In this document: one piece after another, positions 1 to 9,718 of the stretch
Position numbering within the stretch: the stretch's first letter is position 1
Layout: every line of letters begins with the position of its first letter
From: Hordeum vulgare subsp. vulgare
Lineage: Eukaryota; Streptophyta; Magnoliopsida; Poales; Poaceae
Assembly: GCF_904849725.1 (NCBI RefSeq)
Contig: NC_058523.1
Location: 204,627,689 to 204,691,688 of the forward strand
Direction of reading: 5' to 3'
DNA length: 64,000 bases
The notes under the pieces: generated by a model
Seen by the model: the letters and a program-made list of their open reading frames with translations, nothing else
Database searches by the model: none
Told to the model about the DNA's origin: nothing
Program-made: the position numbers and the translations under genes

Positions 1-1
1 C

Positions 2-217
2 TCACCAAGCCATCGAACCCGTCGTACCAAAGGCGAGGATGCCGAGGGCGCCGATGCCAAGACATGTGGGTTGGTCGAACGCGTAGTGGAAGGCCGTCGT
101 TGATCGGCGAGCGTCGGTGACCGGTGATCGAAGGAACATGTTCATCATGAAGAGAACCGAGGATGCGGCAACGGCGACGGAGACGGCGGAGCACGAGACA
201 TTGTCTCGCTCGACCAT
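2..217 (-). CDS. possible fragment of a host gene, unidentified, runs off the window
   Basis: A minus-strand frame starts with ATG at 217 and stays open for 71 residues to the window edge. It begins MVERDNV and has a hydrophobic stretch (residues about 9-30), a linker with Ser/Thr/Arg, and a second Gly/Ala/Leu-rich hydrophobic segment (residues about 51-70). Two membrane-like segments with a P-x-x-L-G-I motif before the second recall, weakly, plant DUF1218-type four-helix proteins; I cannot confirm this. The minus strand reads TTG|GTGAG at the very edge, which could be a splice donor. It could also be a chance frame in GC-rich DNA. Confidence 0.22.
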   Translation of the reverse strand: MVERDNVSCSAVSVAVAASSVLFMMNMFLRSPVTDARRSTTAFHYAFDQPTCLGIGALGILAFGTTGSMAW

Positions 218-343
218 GGTAAACGAGCGTACAATCTTTTCTCCTCAACATGCGGGCCCGTTTCCACAAGGCACGTGGAGTAGCAAGCAGAGCGTCGCAT
301 CGCCAACCAACTTCCCGTCGCCCAACTTCACGTCGCCGGGGTG

Positions 344-348
344 GGGGT
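344..348. repeat. target site duplication of E1, left copy
   Basis: The five bases ggggt abut the left LTR of E1. The bases after the right LTR (8526-8530) are cgggt, so four of five match. This supports E1 being a single complete insertion from 349 to 8525. Confidence 0.6.
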
Positions 349-1894
349 TACTATCCCACAGACAATAGCGCCAGAAGTTGACACGTTGACAGAGGTTGGG
401 CTTGCGTTGGTTCTTCCCTTGAAGAGGAAAGGGTGATGCAGCACAGGAGCAGTAAGTATTTCCCTCAGTTTGAGAACCAAGGTATCGATCCAGAAGGAGG
501 GTCTCATCAAGTCCAGAGTACCTGCGCAAACACAAACAAGCTTGCACCCAACGCTTCAAAGGGGTTGTCAATCCCTTCAAGATTGTTTGCAAAGTGAGAT
601 CTGAAGGCGGAAAGTGCAATGAAGTAAAAAGTGTAAGGCTGAAAATATGGTGTGGAGTAGACCCTGGGGGCCATAGTGTTTACTAGAGGCTTCTCTCAAA
701 ATAGCAAGTATTACGGTGGGTGAACAAATTACTGTCGAGCAATTGATAGAACCGCGCAAAGTCATGACGATATCTAAGGCAATGATCATGCATATAGGCA
801 TCACGTCCGAGACAAGTAAACCGATACTTTCTGCATCTACTACTATACTCCACACAACGACTGTTATCCAGCATGCATCTAGTGTATTGAGTTCATGACG
901 AACGGAGTAACGCTTTAAGCAAGATGACATGATGTAGAGGGATAATCTCAAACCAATGAAGAAAACCCCATCTTTTTACCCTTGATGGCAACAACACGAT
1001 GCGTGCCTCGCTACCCCTTCTATCACTGGGTGAGGTCACCGGGCGGTATGAACCCAAAACCAAGCACTTCTCTCATTGCAAGAACCATAGATCTAGTTGG
1101 CCAGACAAAACCCACAACTCGAAGCGAATTACAAGGATATGAAATCATGCATAAGAGAGATCAGAAGAAACTCAAATAAGATTCATAGATAATCTGATCA
1201 TAAATCCACAATTCATCGGATCTCGACAAACACACCACAAAAGAAGATTACATCGGATAGATCTCCATGAAGATCATGGAGAACTTTGTATTGAAGATCC
1301 AAGAGAGAGAAGAAGCCATCTAGTTACTAGCTATGGACCCGTAGGTCTATGGTGAACTACTCACGCATCATCGGAGAGGTTATGGTGTTGATGAAGAAGC
1401 CCTCCGTGTCTGAATCCCCCCTCCAGCAGGGCGCCAGGACGTGCCCCAGATGGGATCTTACGGAGACAGAAGCTTGCGGCGGTCGAAAAGCGATTGCAAT
1501 GATCTCCTGATTTTTTCTGGAATTTATGGGATTATATAGCCGAAAGATCTAGGCGAGGGGACCTCCAGGGGGGCCACAAGCCTGCATGGCGCGGCCCCCC
1601 TGGCCGCGGGGTGGGGGCTTGTGGGGCCCCTGGAGCTCCTCTGGCTTGGCTCCCAAGTTCTCTGATCTTCTTCCGTTCCAAAAAAAATCTTTTCACGAAT
1701 TTTCTTCCGTTTGGACTCCATTTCAAAATCTCCTCTGAAAGGGGTCAAAAACATGGAAAAACAGGAACTGGCACTTGGCACTGAGTTAATAAGTTAGTCC
1801 TAGAAAATAAATAAAAAGCATGCAAAACATCCAAAGTTTGACAAGATAATAGCATGAAACCATCAAAAATTATAGATACGTTGGAGACGTATCA
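349..1894 (-). repeat. E1 3' LTR (1546 bp)
   Basis: It is collinear with 6984-8525. The inner end reads ...GGAGACGTATCA on the plus strand (TGATACGTCTCC in element sense). The outer end is TACTATCCCA where the partner has TGCTATCCCA, so the terminal CA of the element is mutated to TA here. A GC-rich segment at 1557-1640 holds an inverted repeat (1563-1582 with 1617-1636, two mismatches) typical of the U3 region in all Athila-like LTRs of this window. Confidence 0.85.
1531..1539 (-). promoter_or_regulatory. TATA box of the E1 3' LTR
   Basis: The minus strand reads GCTATATAAT here, just downstream (element sense) of the GC-rich inverted repeat of U3. The same motif occurs in the other LTR at 8166-8174. 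It is the likely core promoter of the element. Confidence 0.5.
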
Positions 1895-1911
1895 AGCATC
1901 CCCAAGCTTAA
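1895..1911 (-). other. E1 polypurine tract
   Basis: In element sense the sequence AAGCTTGGGGATGCT directly precedes the LTR start TGATACG. It is the expected plus-strand primer for reverse transcription. E2 (11165) and E3 (19820) carry the same type of tract at the same place. Confidence 0.7.
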
Positions 1912-4779
1912 CTCCTGCTCGTCCTCGAGTAGGGAAGTGATAAAGAATGAATTTTTGATGTGGAATGCTACCTAGCATAGTTGTCCTTTGCAACTTCTTT
2001 CACGTGGCATGAATGTTCAGATCCGTAAGATTCAAAACAATAGTTTGCTATTGACATGAAAACAGTAATACTTCAAGCAAACTAGCAAAGTAATCATGAA
2101 CTTTCAAAATAACAAGGCCAAAGAAAGTTATCCCTACAAAATCATATAGTCTGGCTATGCTCCATCATCCTCACACAACTAATGTAAATCATGCACAACC
2201 CCGGAATTGGCCAAGTAATTGTTTTCGCACTCTTACTTTCTCAAACTTTTTATAACTATCACGCAATACATGAGCGCGAGCCATGGATATAGCACTATAG
2301 GTGGAATAGAGTGTGGTGGTAGTTGTGGGACAAAAAGGAGGAGATTGTCACACTGACTCGGCGTATCAATAGGCTATGAAGATGCACATTAATATGTAAC
2401 AATGTGAATGAGTAGGGATTGCCATACAAGACATGCGCTAGAGCTATAAGAATGTGAAAGCTCAAGAGCAAAACTAGTGGGGGTGCATCCAACTTGCTTG
2501 CTCACGAAGACCTAGGGCAATTTTGAGGAAGCCCATCATTGGAATATACAAGCCAAGTTATAAAACGAAGATTCCCACTAGCATATGGTAGTGACAAAGC
2601 AAGAAGCTCTCAATCATGAAGAACATGGTGATATCATGAAGCACAAGTGTGAAAAAAGATAGTAGCATTGTCCCTTCTCTCTTTTTCTCTCTTTTCTTTT
2701 TTTTGGGCTCTTAGGCCTCTTTTTTGGGCTCTTTGGCCTCTTATTTATTTATTTATTTCCTCACATGGGACAATGCTATAATAATGATGATCATCACACT
2801 TTTATTTACTCACAGCTCAAAGATCACAATGATGATGACTCCACAGGAAATGCCTCCGGCAGTGTACCCGGATGTGCAATGATCTAGCATGGCGTATGAC
2901 GTTGAAACATCTCGCTAGCTATCTTAAGTTCATGCAATGGCAATATGAGAGTGACAGCAAAAGTCATGAGACGGAACAGTGGGAGTTGCATGGCAATATA
3001 TCTCGGAATGGCTATGAAAATGCCATAGTAGGTAGGTATGGTGGTTGTTTTAAGGAAGGAATTTGGTGGGTTTGTGCACCGGCGAGAATTGCGCGGCAAT
3101 AGAGAGGCTAGCAATGGTGGAAGGTGAAAGTGCATCTATACCATGGGCTCACATTAGTCATGAAGAACTCACATACTTATTGCGAAAGTTTTTATTAGTA
3201 ATCGAAACAAAGTGCTAAACGCATACTCCGAGGAGAAGGGTTGGTAGGTGTTAACCATCGCGCGATCCTGACCTCAACACAAAGGATGACAATCAATAGA
3301 TCAATTATGCTCTGACTTCCTAACATAGTGGTTCACCATACGTGCATGCTACGGGAAGCACTAACTCCAACACAAGTATCTCTAGATTCACAACACCCTA
3401 CTAACATAACTCTCAATATTACCGAATCCACGTCTCAAAACTAACTGAGAGGAATCGAAACTTCTCTTTCTTCTCAATGCACATGAATATGGAGGTTTTT
3501 GCATCCTCTTTGGGTACCTAGCACATCTGGGACTACTTTCATAGCATAAGACAACTACCAAATCATGCACCGCCGTGCTCTAAAGATATAAGTGAAGCAC
3601 AAGAGCAAAAGTATCTAGCTCAAAAGATATAAGTGAAGCACTAGAGCAAAAGTATCTATCTCAAAACATATAAGTGAAGCACTAGAGCAAAAGTATCTAG
3701 CTCAAAAGATATAAGTGAAGCACTAGAGCAAAAGTATCTAGCTCAAAAGATATAAGTGAAGCACTATGAGCATTCTAGCAAAATCATGATGAGTGCATGT
3801 TCTCTCTCTCTCAAAAAGGTGTGCAGCAAGGATGATTGTGACACAACAAAAATAAAAGACTCCTAAGATACAAGACGCTTCAAACAAAACACATATCATG
3901 TGGTGAATAAAAATATAGCTCCAAGTAATGTTACCGATGCATTGAAGACGAAAGAGGGGATGCCTTCCCGGGGCATCCCCAATCTTAGGCTTTTTTGTGT
4001 CCTTGAATTTGGCTTGGGGTGACTTGGGAATACCCAAGCTTGAGCTCTTTCCACTCCTTATCTCTTTGTCCATGAGAACATCACCCAAAACTTGAAAACT
4101 TCACAACACAAAACTTAAACAGAAACTTGTGATAACATTAGTACAAGAAAACAAACTGCCACTTCTTTTGGGACTGTAGAAAACTTGAATTCTATCTATA
4201 TTGATGATGGGCTATTGTATTCTCACTTTTCCATGGCTAGTACCCCCCGATACTAACCATAGTTTCATCAAAACAAGCAACCAACTCAATAAAAACAGAA
4301 TCTGTCAAAAACAGACCGGTCTGTAGCAATCTGTATACTTCGTATACTTCTGGTACCTCAAAAACTCTGAAAAATTACGACGGCCTAGGGAAAAAGCATA
4401 TCAATCAGCAGCAAAAAGAATCAACTCAAAATCTCTTTCTGAATAAAAATGAAAAATCATCTCGTCAGCGAAAAGTTTTTGTCTTTTTCCAGCAGGATCA
4501 AACAACCATTACCGAGACTAGTCATAAAGGTTTTGCTTGGCTAAAACACAAAAAGAAACACAAAAAACACAATCACAACAGAATTATGAAAGTGTGTACG
4601 CAACAAAACATAAAGAAAAAGATAAATTCATTGGGTTGCCTCCCAACAGGCGCTATTGTTTAACACCCTTAGCTAGGCATAGAAACGATAGAATCACGTA
4701 TCATCATCTATGGTGCTCAAACCATAAGTGGGCCTCATCATGGATTCATAAGGCAATCTATTTTCTTTCTAGGAAAGTG
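1912..4779 (-). other. E1 non-coding 3' internal region
   Basis: About 2.9 kb lies between the protease frame and the polypurine tract with no convincing coding frame. It holds a pyrimidine-rich stretch at about 2677-2760, a 41-bp tandem repeat (3585-3766) and, near 4630, the sequence TTGGGTTGCCTCCCAAC that follows the coding region in this group. Large parts are collinear with the E2 internal region (11165 onward), so E1 and E2 share a 3' half. Confidence 0.7.
3585..3766. repeat. 41-bp tandem repeat, about 4.4 copies
   Basis: Units start at 3585, 3626, 3667, 3708 and 3749, exactly 41 bp apart. Each begins GATATAAGTGAAGCAC and ends with an AGCTCAAAA-type segment. The last unit breaks off after about 18 bases. 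E2 has scattered degenerate copies of the same core (17015-17215), so the array is an expansion of a motif already present in the family. Confidence 0.9.
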
Positions 4780-5142
4780 TTACATGCCCTTCCTTAAAGA
4801 AAATTGAAATCTAATATTCCCTTCCTTCTTATTGATGATAGCACCAATAGTCCTTAGGAAAGGTCTACCAAGAATAATAGGGCATGTAGGATTGCAATCA
4901 ATGTCAAGCACAATGAAATCCACGGGTACATAGTTCCTATTTGCAATAATAAGAACATCATTGATCCTTCCCATGGGTTTCTTGATAGTAGAATCATCAA
5001 GATGCAAATTAAGAGAACACTCTTCAATCTCGTTAAAACCTAGAACATCACATAAAGACTTTGGAATCGCAGAAACACTAGCACCCAAATCACACAAAGC
5101 ATTGCATAGTTTTTTATTTTGATTTTGATGGTAGGTTCCCAC
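4780..5142 (-). pseudogene. E1 retropepsin-like aspartic protease region
   Basis: The frame carries the aspartic protease active site as CDLGASVSAIP (residues about 17-27) and the later CPIILGRPFL segment (residues about 88-97), as in Athila-type Gypsy proteases that cleave the Gag(-Pol) precursor. It lies one frame off from gag, overlapping its end at 5040-5142, so one indel near 5130 separates them. It ends at a TAA at 4780-4782; recognisable sequence goes on briefly, then several stops. There is no RT after it, so this is the end of the coding part. Confidence 0.8.
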
Positions 5143-6764
5143 TGATCATGAAGCTTTCTAGGAATAGAGACTTCCAATTCAAGTTTCTCTTCAAGAGCTT
5201 TTATCATAGCTTTGACGATATGATCGGTAAAGGCTTTGTTTTGGCTATAAGCGTGTGGAGAGTTCAACATAGATTGCATCAAAGAAATGCATTCAATCAA
5301 GGAGAAACTATCATAATTGAATTCCTTGAAATCCACGGCAGTAATTTCATTACTACTCAAAGTTTTAACGTCTTCTACTCCACTTTTAATGCTTTTAGCA
5401 TCAAGATAGATGGACTCCGAATCATTGGGGCACTTTTCAACCAAAGTGGATTCATATCCAGCCCCATAATCATTAGGTTTGACACAAGAAAACAAAGATT
5501 CAATGGGAGTCACACCAAGCACTTTAAGATCTTCGTGATTCTCATCACGAGAACACGCCTTTTTAAGCCATTCATGTCTAGCACGAAATTGGGCGGTTCT
5601 TTCTTGGCTCTCAATCATGGAAACACGCATAGCTTTCAAAGTTTCATCCATGTTGATTTTGGGAGGAGCACATCTAACTTTCAAAGCATCAACATCACAA
5701 GAAATCATATCCACGCTCTTAGCCAAATCGTCAATTTTGAGTAGTTTTTCCTCTATGGACGCATTGAAAATCTTTTGAGAGTTGATGAACTCTTTGATAT
5801 TACTCTCTAGATCAGAGGGTAATCTATTGTAATTTCCATGAGTATTGTTGTAGGAGTTGCCAAAGTTATTAGAGGAGTTACTAGGAAAAGGCCTCGGAAC
5901 ATAGTTTCCTTTATAGGCATTGTTGTTGCCAAAATTATTCCTACCAACAAAATTAACGTCCAAGCTAGCGTTGCTACTCTCAATCAAAGAAGACAAAGGC
6001 AAATCATTAGGATCCAAAGGAGCACTTCTACTAGCAACCAAATTCATTAACTCATCCATCTTAGCACTCAACGAGTTAATTTCTTCTGTAGCGTGCACCT
6101 TCTTACTAGTAGGTGACCTTTCAGTGTGCCACTGAGAGTAGTTTGTCATGATGTTGTCTAAGAGCTTTGTGGCTTCTCCTAACGTGATTTCCATGAACGT
6201 TCCACCTGAGGCACAGTCCAAGATGTTTCTAGAAACGAAATTCAAGCTAGCGTAAAAGATTTGGATAATCATCCAAAGACTCAAGCCATGAGCGGGACAA
6301 TTTCTAATCATTAATTTCATTCTCTCCCAAGCTTGTGCAACATGTTCATGATCAAGTTGCTTGAAATTCATGATATCATTACGGAGAGAGATTATCTTAG
6401 CTGGCGGAAAATACTTGGATATATAAGCATCTTTGCACTTATCCCAAGAACTGATACTATTTTTTGGCAAAGAAGAAAACCAAGTTTTTGCGCGATCTCG
6501 CAACGAGAAAGGAAAAGGCTTCAATTTAATCACGTCATTTTCCACATCTTTTTTATTTTGCATATCGCAAAGCTCAATGACAGTATTGAGATGGGATGCG
6601 GCACCTTCACTAGGAAGGCCACAGAATTGCTCTTTCATAACAAGATTCAGCAAAGCGGCATTGATTTCGTATGACTCCGCACTAGTGGCGGGAGCAATCG
6701 GAGTACTAATAAAATCATTATTATTAGTATTCGAGAAGTCACAAAGTTTGGTGTTTTCGTTCAT
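5040..6764 (-). CDS. gag: E1 Gag polyprotein
   Basis: The start ATG at 6764 is the first Met after the leader (MNENTKL...), about 190 bases downstream of the primer site; the open frame reaches further upstream only into LTR sequence. Residues about 60-170 form a Retrotrans_gag (capsid) domain with the AKTWFSSLP and AQAWERMK motifs. An Asn/Gly-rich stretch (residues about 275-315) and a long helical, charged C-terminal part follow. No CCHC zinc knuckle is seen. The last roughly 30 residues are out of frame after an indel near 5130. Gag would form the virus-like particle that packages element RNA. Confidence 0.85.
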   Translation of the reverse strand: MNENTKLCDFSNTNNNDFISTPIAPATSAESYEINAALLNLVMKEQFCGLPSEGAASHLNTVIELCDMQNKKDVENDVIKLKPFPFSLRDRAKTWFSSLPKNSISSWDKCKDAYISKYFPPAKIISLRNDIMNFKQLDHEHVAQAWERMKLMIRNCPAHGLSLWMIIQIFYASLNFVSRNILDCASGGTFMEITLGEATKLLDNIMTNYSQWHTERSPTSKKVHATEEINSLSAKMDELMNLVASRSAPLDPNDLPLSSLIESSNASLDVNFVGRNNFGNNNAYKGNYVPRPFPSNSSNNFGNSYNNTHGNYNRLPSDLESNIKEFINSQKIFNASIEEKLLKIDDLAKSVDMISCDVDALKVRCAPPKINMDETLKAMRVSMIESQERTAQFRARHEWLKKACSRDENHEDLKVLGVTPIESLFSCVKPNDYGAGYESTLVEKCPNDSESIYLDAKSIKSGVEDVKTLSSNEITAVDFKEFNYDSFSLIECISLMQSMLNSPHAYSQNKAFTDHIVKAMIKALEEKLELEVSIPRKLHDQWEPTIKIKIKNYAMLCVIWVLVFLRFQSLYVMF

Positions 6765-6954
6765 GGTGACTTCAGCAAGCAAGCAAGCACACAAGAAAAC
6801 AAAAAGCAGGCGAGAAAAAGGGCAAACGAAAAGGCGAATGAAAAAGGCAAATTGGCGAAGTGGGGAGAGCAAAACGAGAGGCAACTGGCAAACAAAGTAA
6901 ATGCAAGAGATGAGTTTGTGACACCTACTTGGATGAGTTCTTGACTTGATCTTC

Positions 6955-6973
6955 CTCCCCAGCAACAGCGCCA
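6955..6973 (-). other. E1 primer binding site (tRNA-Asp type)
   Basis: In element sense the sequence TGGCGCTGTTGCTGGGGAG starts ten bases after the 5' LTR. It differs at two positions from the TGGCGCCGTTGCCGGGG site seen in E3 and known for Athila-type elements primed by tRNA-Asp. Confidence 0.75.
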
Positions 6974-6983
6974 GAAATTCTTC

Positions 6984-8525
6984 TGCTATCCCACAAACAA
7001 CGGTGCCAGAAGTTGACACGTTGACAGAGTCTGGGCTTGCGTTGGTTCTTCCCTAGAAGAGGAAAGGGTGATGCAGCACGGGAGCAGTAAGTATTTCCCT
7101 CTGTTTGAGAACCAAGGTATCGATCCATAAGGAGGGTCTCGTCAAGTCCAGAGTACGTGCGCAAACACAAACAAGCTTGCACCCAACGCTTCAAAGGGGT
7201 TGTCAATCCCTTCAAGATTGTTTGCAAAGTGAGATTTGAAGGCGGAAAGTGCAACAAAGTAAAAAGTGTAAGGCTGAAAATATGGTGTGGAGTAGACCCT
7301 CGGGGCCATAGAGTTCACTAGAGGCTTCTCTAAAAATAGCAAGTATTACGGTGGGTGAACAAATTACTGTCGAGCAATTGATAGAACCGCGCAAAGTCAT
7401 GACGATATCTAAGTCAATGATCACGCATATAGGCATCACGTCAGAGACAAGTAGACCGATACTTTCTGCATCTACTACTATTACTCCACACATCGACCGC
7501 TATCCAGCATGCATCTAGTGTATTGAGTTCATGATGAACAGATTAACGCTTTAAGCAAGATGACATGATGTAGAGGGATAACCTCAAACCAATGATGAAA
7601 ACCCCATCTTTTTACCCTTGATGGCAACAACACGATGCGTGCCTCGCTACCCCTTCTGTCACTGGGTGAGGTCACCGCACGGTATGAACCCAAAACCAAA
7701 CACTTCTCCAATTGCAAGAACCATAAATCTAGTTGGCCACACAAAACCCACAACTCGAAGAGAATTACAAGGATATGAAATCATGCATAAGAGAGATCAG
7801 AAGAAACTCAAATAAGATTCATAGATAATCTGATCATAAATCCACAATTCATCGGATCTCGACAAACAAACCGCAAAAGAAGATTACATCGGATAGATCT
7901 CCATGAAGATCATGGAGAACTTTGTATTGAAGATCCAAGAGAGAGAAGAAGCCATCTAGTTACTAGCTATGGACCCGTAGGTCTATGGTGAACTACTCAC
8001 GCATCATCGGAGAGGTCATGGTGTTGATGAAGAAGCCCTCCATGTTCGAATCCCCCCTCCGGCAGGGCACAAGGACGTGCCCCAGATGGGATCTTGCGAG
8101 ACAGAAGTTTGCGGTGGCGGAAAAGCGATTGCGATGATCTCCTGATTTTTTCTGGAATTTATGGGATTATATAGGCGAAAGATCTAGATCAGGGGACCTC
8201 CAGGGGGCCCACAAGCCTGCATGGCGCCCCCTGGCCGTGGGGTGGGGGCTTGTGGGGGCCCTGGAGCTCCTCTCGCTTGGCTCCCAAGTTCTCTGATCTT
8301 CTTCCGTTCCAAAAAAATCTTTTCAGGGATTTTCTTCCGTTTGGACTCCGTTTCAAAATCTCCTCTGAAAGGGGTCAAAAGCATGGAAAAAACAGGAACT
8401 GGCACTTGGCAGTGAGTTAATAAGTTAGTCCCAGAAAATAAATAAAAAGCATGCAAAACATCCAAAGTTTGACAAGATAATAGCATGAAACCATCAAAAA
8501 TTATAGATACGTTGGAGATGTATCA
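6984..8525 (-). repeat. E1 5' LTR (1542 bp)
   Basis: It is collinear with 349-1894 and ends TGTATCA next to the duplication cgggt (8526-8530). In element sense its 3' end contains a second primer-site-like sequence (TGGCACCGTTG, plus-strand 7001-7011) about 28 bases before the true primer site. A TATA motif lies at 8166-8174 and a GC-rich inverted-repeat region at about 8188-8270. Confidence 0.85.
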
Positions 8526-8530
8526 CGGGT

Positions 8531-8635
8531 ACGCGGCATGATCACTAGAATATGTCGATGACGATGCTCTCGATGGCTTCAACCCCAACACTACCTTCCC
8601 GTGCACGCCTTCCGCATTCACTATCGGACACAACA
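8531..8635. other. host DNA between E1 and LARD-0
   Basis: This 105-bp GC-balanced piece belongs to neither flanking element. The plus strand has an open stretch reading EYVDDDALDGFN..., but it is too short to identify. Together with 1-348 it is the only sequence in the window not assigned to a transposable element. Confidence 0.45.
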
Positions 8636-9718
8636 TGTAACATCCCGAGACTGACGCTCTAGAAGATTCCCATTTATTCCATTGCCGCCCTATGATTATT
8701 TGGTTGTCGCATTCATCATCGCATCATGCACATCAACTGCATTGCATTCGCACTCCGTTGCCGCCTGTTTTCAAAACTTGCATCCGTTAGTAGTCGTCGG
8801 TTCTCTCTGTTTTGTCGTTGACCGTTTCGAGACCAACCACACTCGCATGCGCCACCGACATCGTTAAAATATTGTTTTGCAAAATTGTGTATAAAACTTT
8901 CTCGGATTGGGCTGAAAGTTGGCATGCGGTCTTATTTTAATGTAGGTAGGTCGCTGCCAAATTTCATCGCAATCGGAGTTCGTTTGATACCCGTACCATT
9001 AATTATATAGCGGCACTATAGTAGGTTTGTTCGTCAGATGTTTTTTCAGTTTTAAAAACACTGTCACGGGCTACCATCTTCCCTCTCATCCCAGCCCAAG
9101 CCCCCCTACACAGCCCAATGAAGCCCAGCAACCTCCCCCGCGATCGAAGCCGCCCGATTGCGACCGGAGGGTCCGAAAACGGGCTAAATCCCCCCTAAAC
9201 CTAACCCTGCCTATTTATAGACGACCTAGCCCTCCAAATCTGGAAAACCTAGACATTTTCCTTGTTTTCTGAGCCCCACCAACCTATTGCCTCCAGCCAC
9301 CACCTTCAGACAGCCAATCCCCACCGCGGGCCCGTGGAACCCATCACCGGCCGCCAAGGCCCGAACAGCCGCTCGCCCATGGCTCTAGAACCTAGCTCCG
9401 GCGCGCCACCCGTACGTGCCCGAGACGTTCCCCGCGTCACCGCCCTAGTGCGCCCACCACCGCACCGGAGCTCCGGCGAGCCCCGCCGGGCAAACCGTCG
9501 TCGGCCGCTTCACATCCGCAACCAGCCGCCCCCGCACAGATTGCTACTTGTGCCGTTGTCCGCGCTGCAACCACCGTTAGTGAAGTCGCCGCTCGACCCG
9601 CATCCCTACCGCCTGGTCCTCGCACCATCGAGATTCGCAGCTCCCCGCTCGTATCCACCGCCTCCTCGTCACTCAAACCTCCTGTCGGCGTCGTCCCGCA
9701 TCCCTGCCTCCAGCACCG
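8636..9718 (+). repeat. LARD-0 5' LTR, first part
   Basis: It is homologous to the start of the LARD solo LTR at 44491, sharing the TCTAGAAGATTCC segment (8658), GTTTTCAAAACTTGC (8769) and the AAAACTTTCTC...TTGGCATGCGGTC segment. The second half (9090-9718) is GC-rich, and its open frames are chance products of base composition. E2 is inserted after 9718; the LTR resumes at 53163. Confidence 0.75.
9212..9221 (+). promoter_or_regulatory. TATA box of the LARD-0 LTR
   Basis: CTATTTATAG sits directly upstream of CGACCTAGCCC and the GC-rich transcribed region. It aligns in position with CTATATATAG in the LARD solo LTR (45051), which supports a conserved core promoter. Confidence 0.5.

Larger units (their letters stand above)
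1..348. other. host DNA left of the retrotransposon stack
   Basis: This is a GC-rich, non-repeated stretch that does not resemble any of the LTR or internal sequences in the window. It ends at the 5-bp duplication ggggt (344-348) that borders element E1, and its continuation resumes at 8531 after E1. It is one of only two pieces that look like pre-insertion host sequence. A minus-strand reading frame is described separately. Confidence 0.6.
349..8525 (-). mobile_element. E1: non-autonomous Athila-like Gypsy retrotransposon (gag and protease only)
   Basis: The element is read on the minus strand: 5' LTR 6984-8525, primer site 6955-6973, leader, gag (start 6764), protease, a 2.9-kb non-coding 3' part, polypurine tract at 1895, and 3' LTR 349-1894. 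The LTRs begin TGATACAT/TGATACGTCTCC in element sense and are collinear along their whole length. No reverse transcriptase, RNase H or integrase motifs exist between protease and the 3' LTR, so it would depend on an autonomous partner. The layout resembles the Triticeae WHAM/Sabrina group; the name is tentative. Confidence 0.85.

Noticed and set aside
3585..3766. CRISPR-like regular repeats
   Set aside because: Units are contiguous 41-bp tandem repeats without unique spacers, inside a plant retrotransposon.
5148..5744. 198-codon plus-strand frame
   Set aside because: It lies antisense to the E1 gag frame, has no recognisable domain and follows from the base composition of the gag strand.
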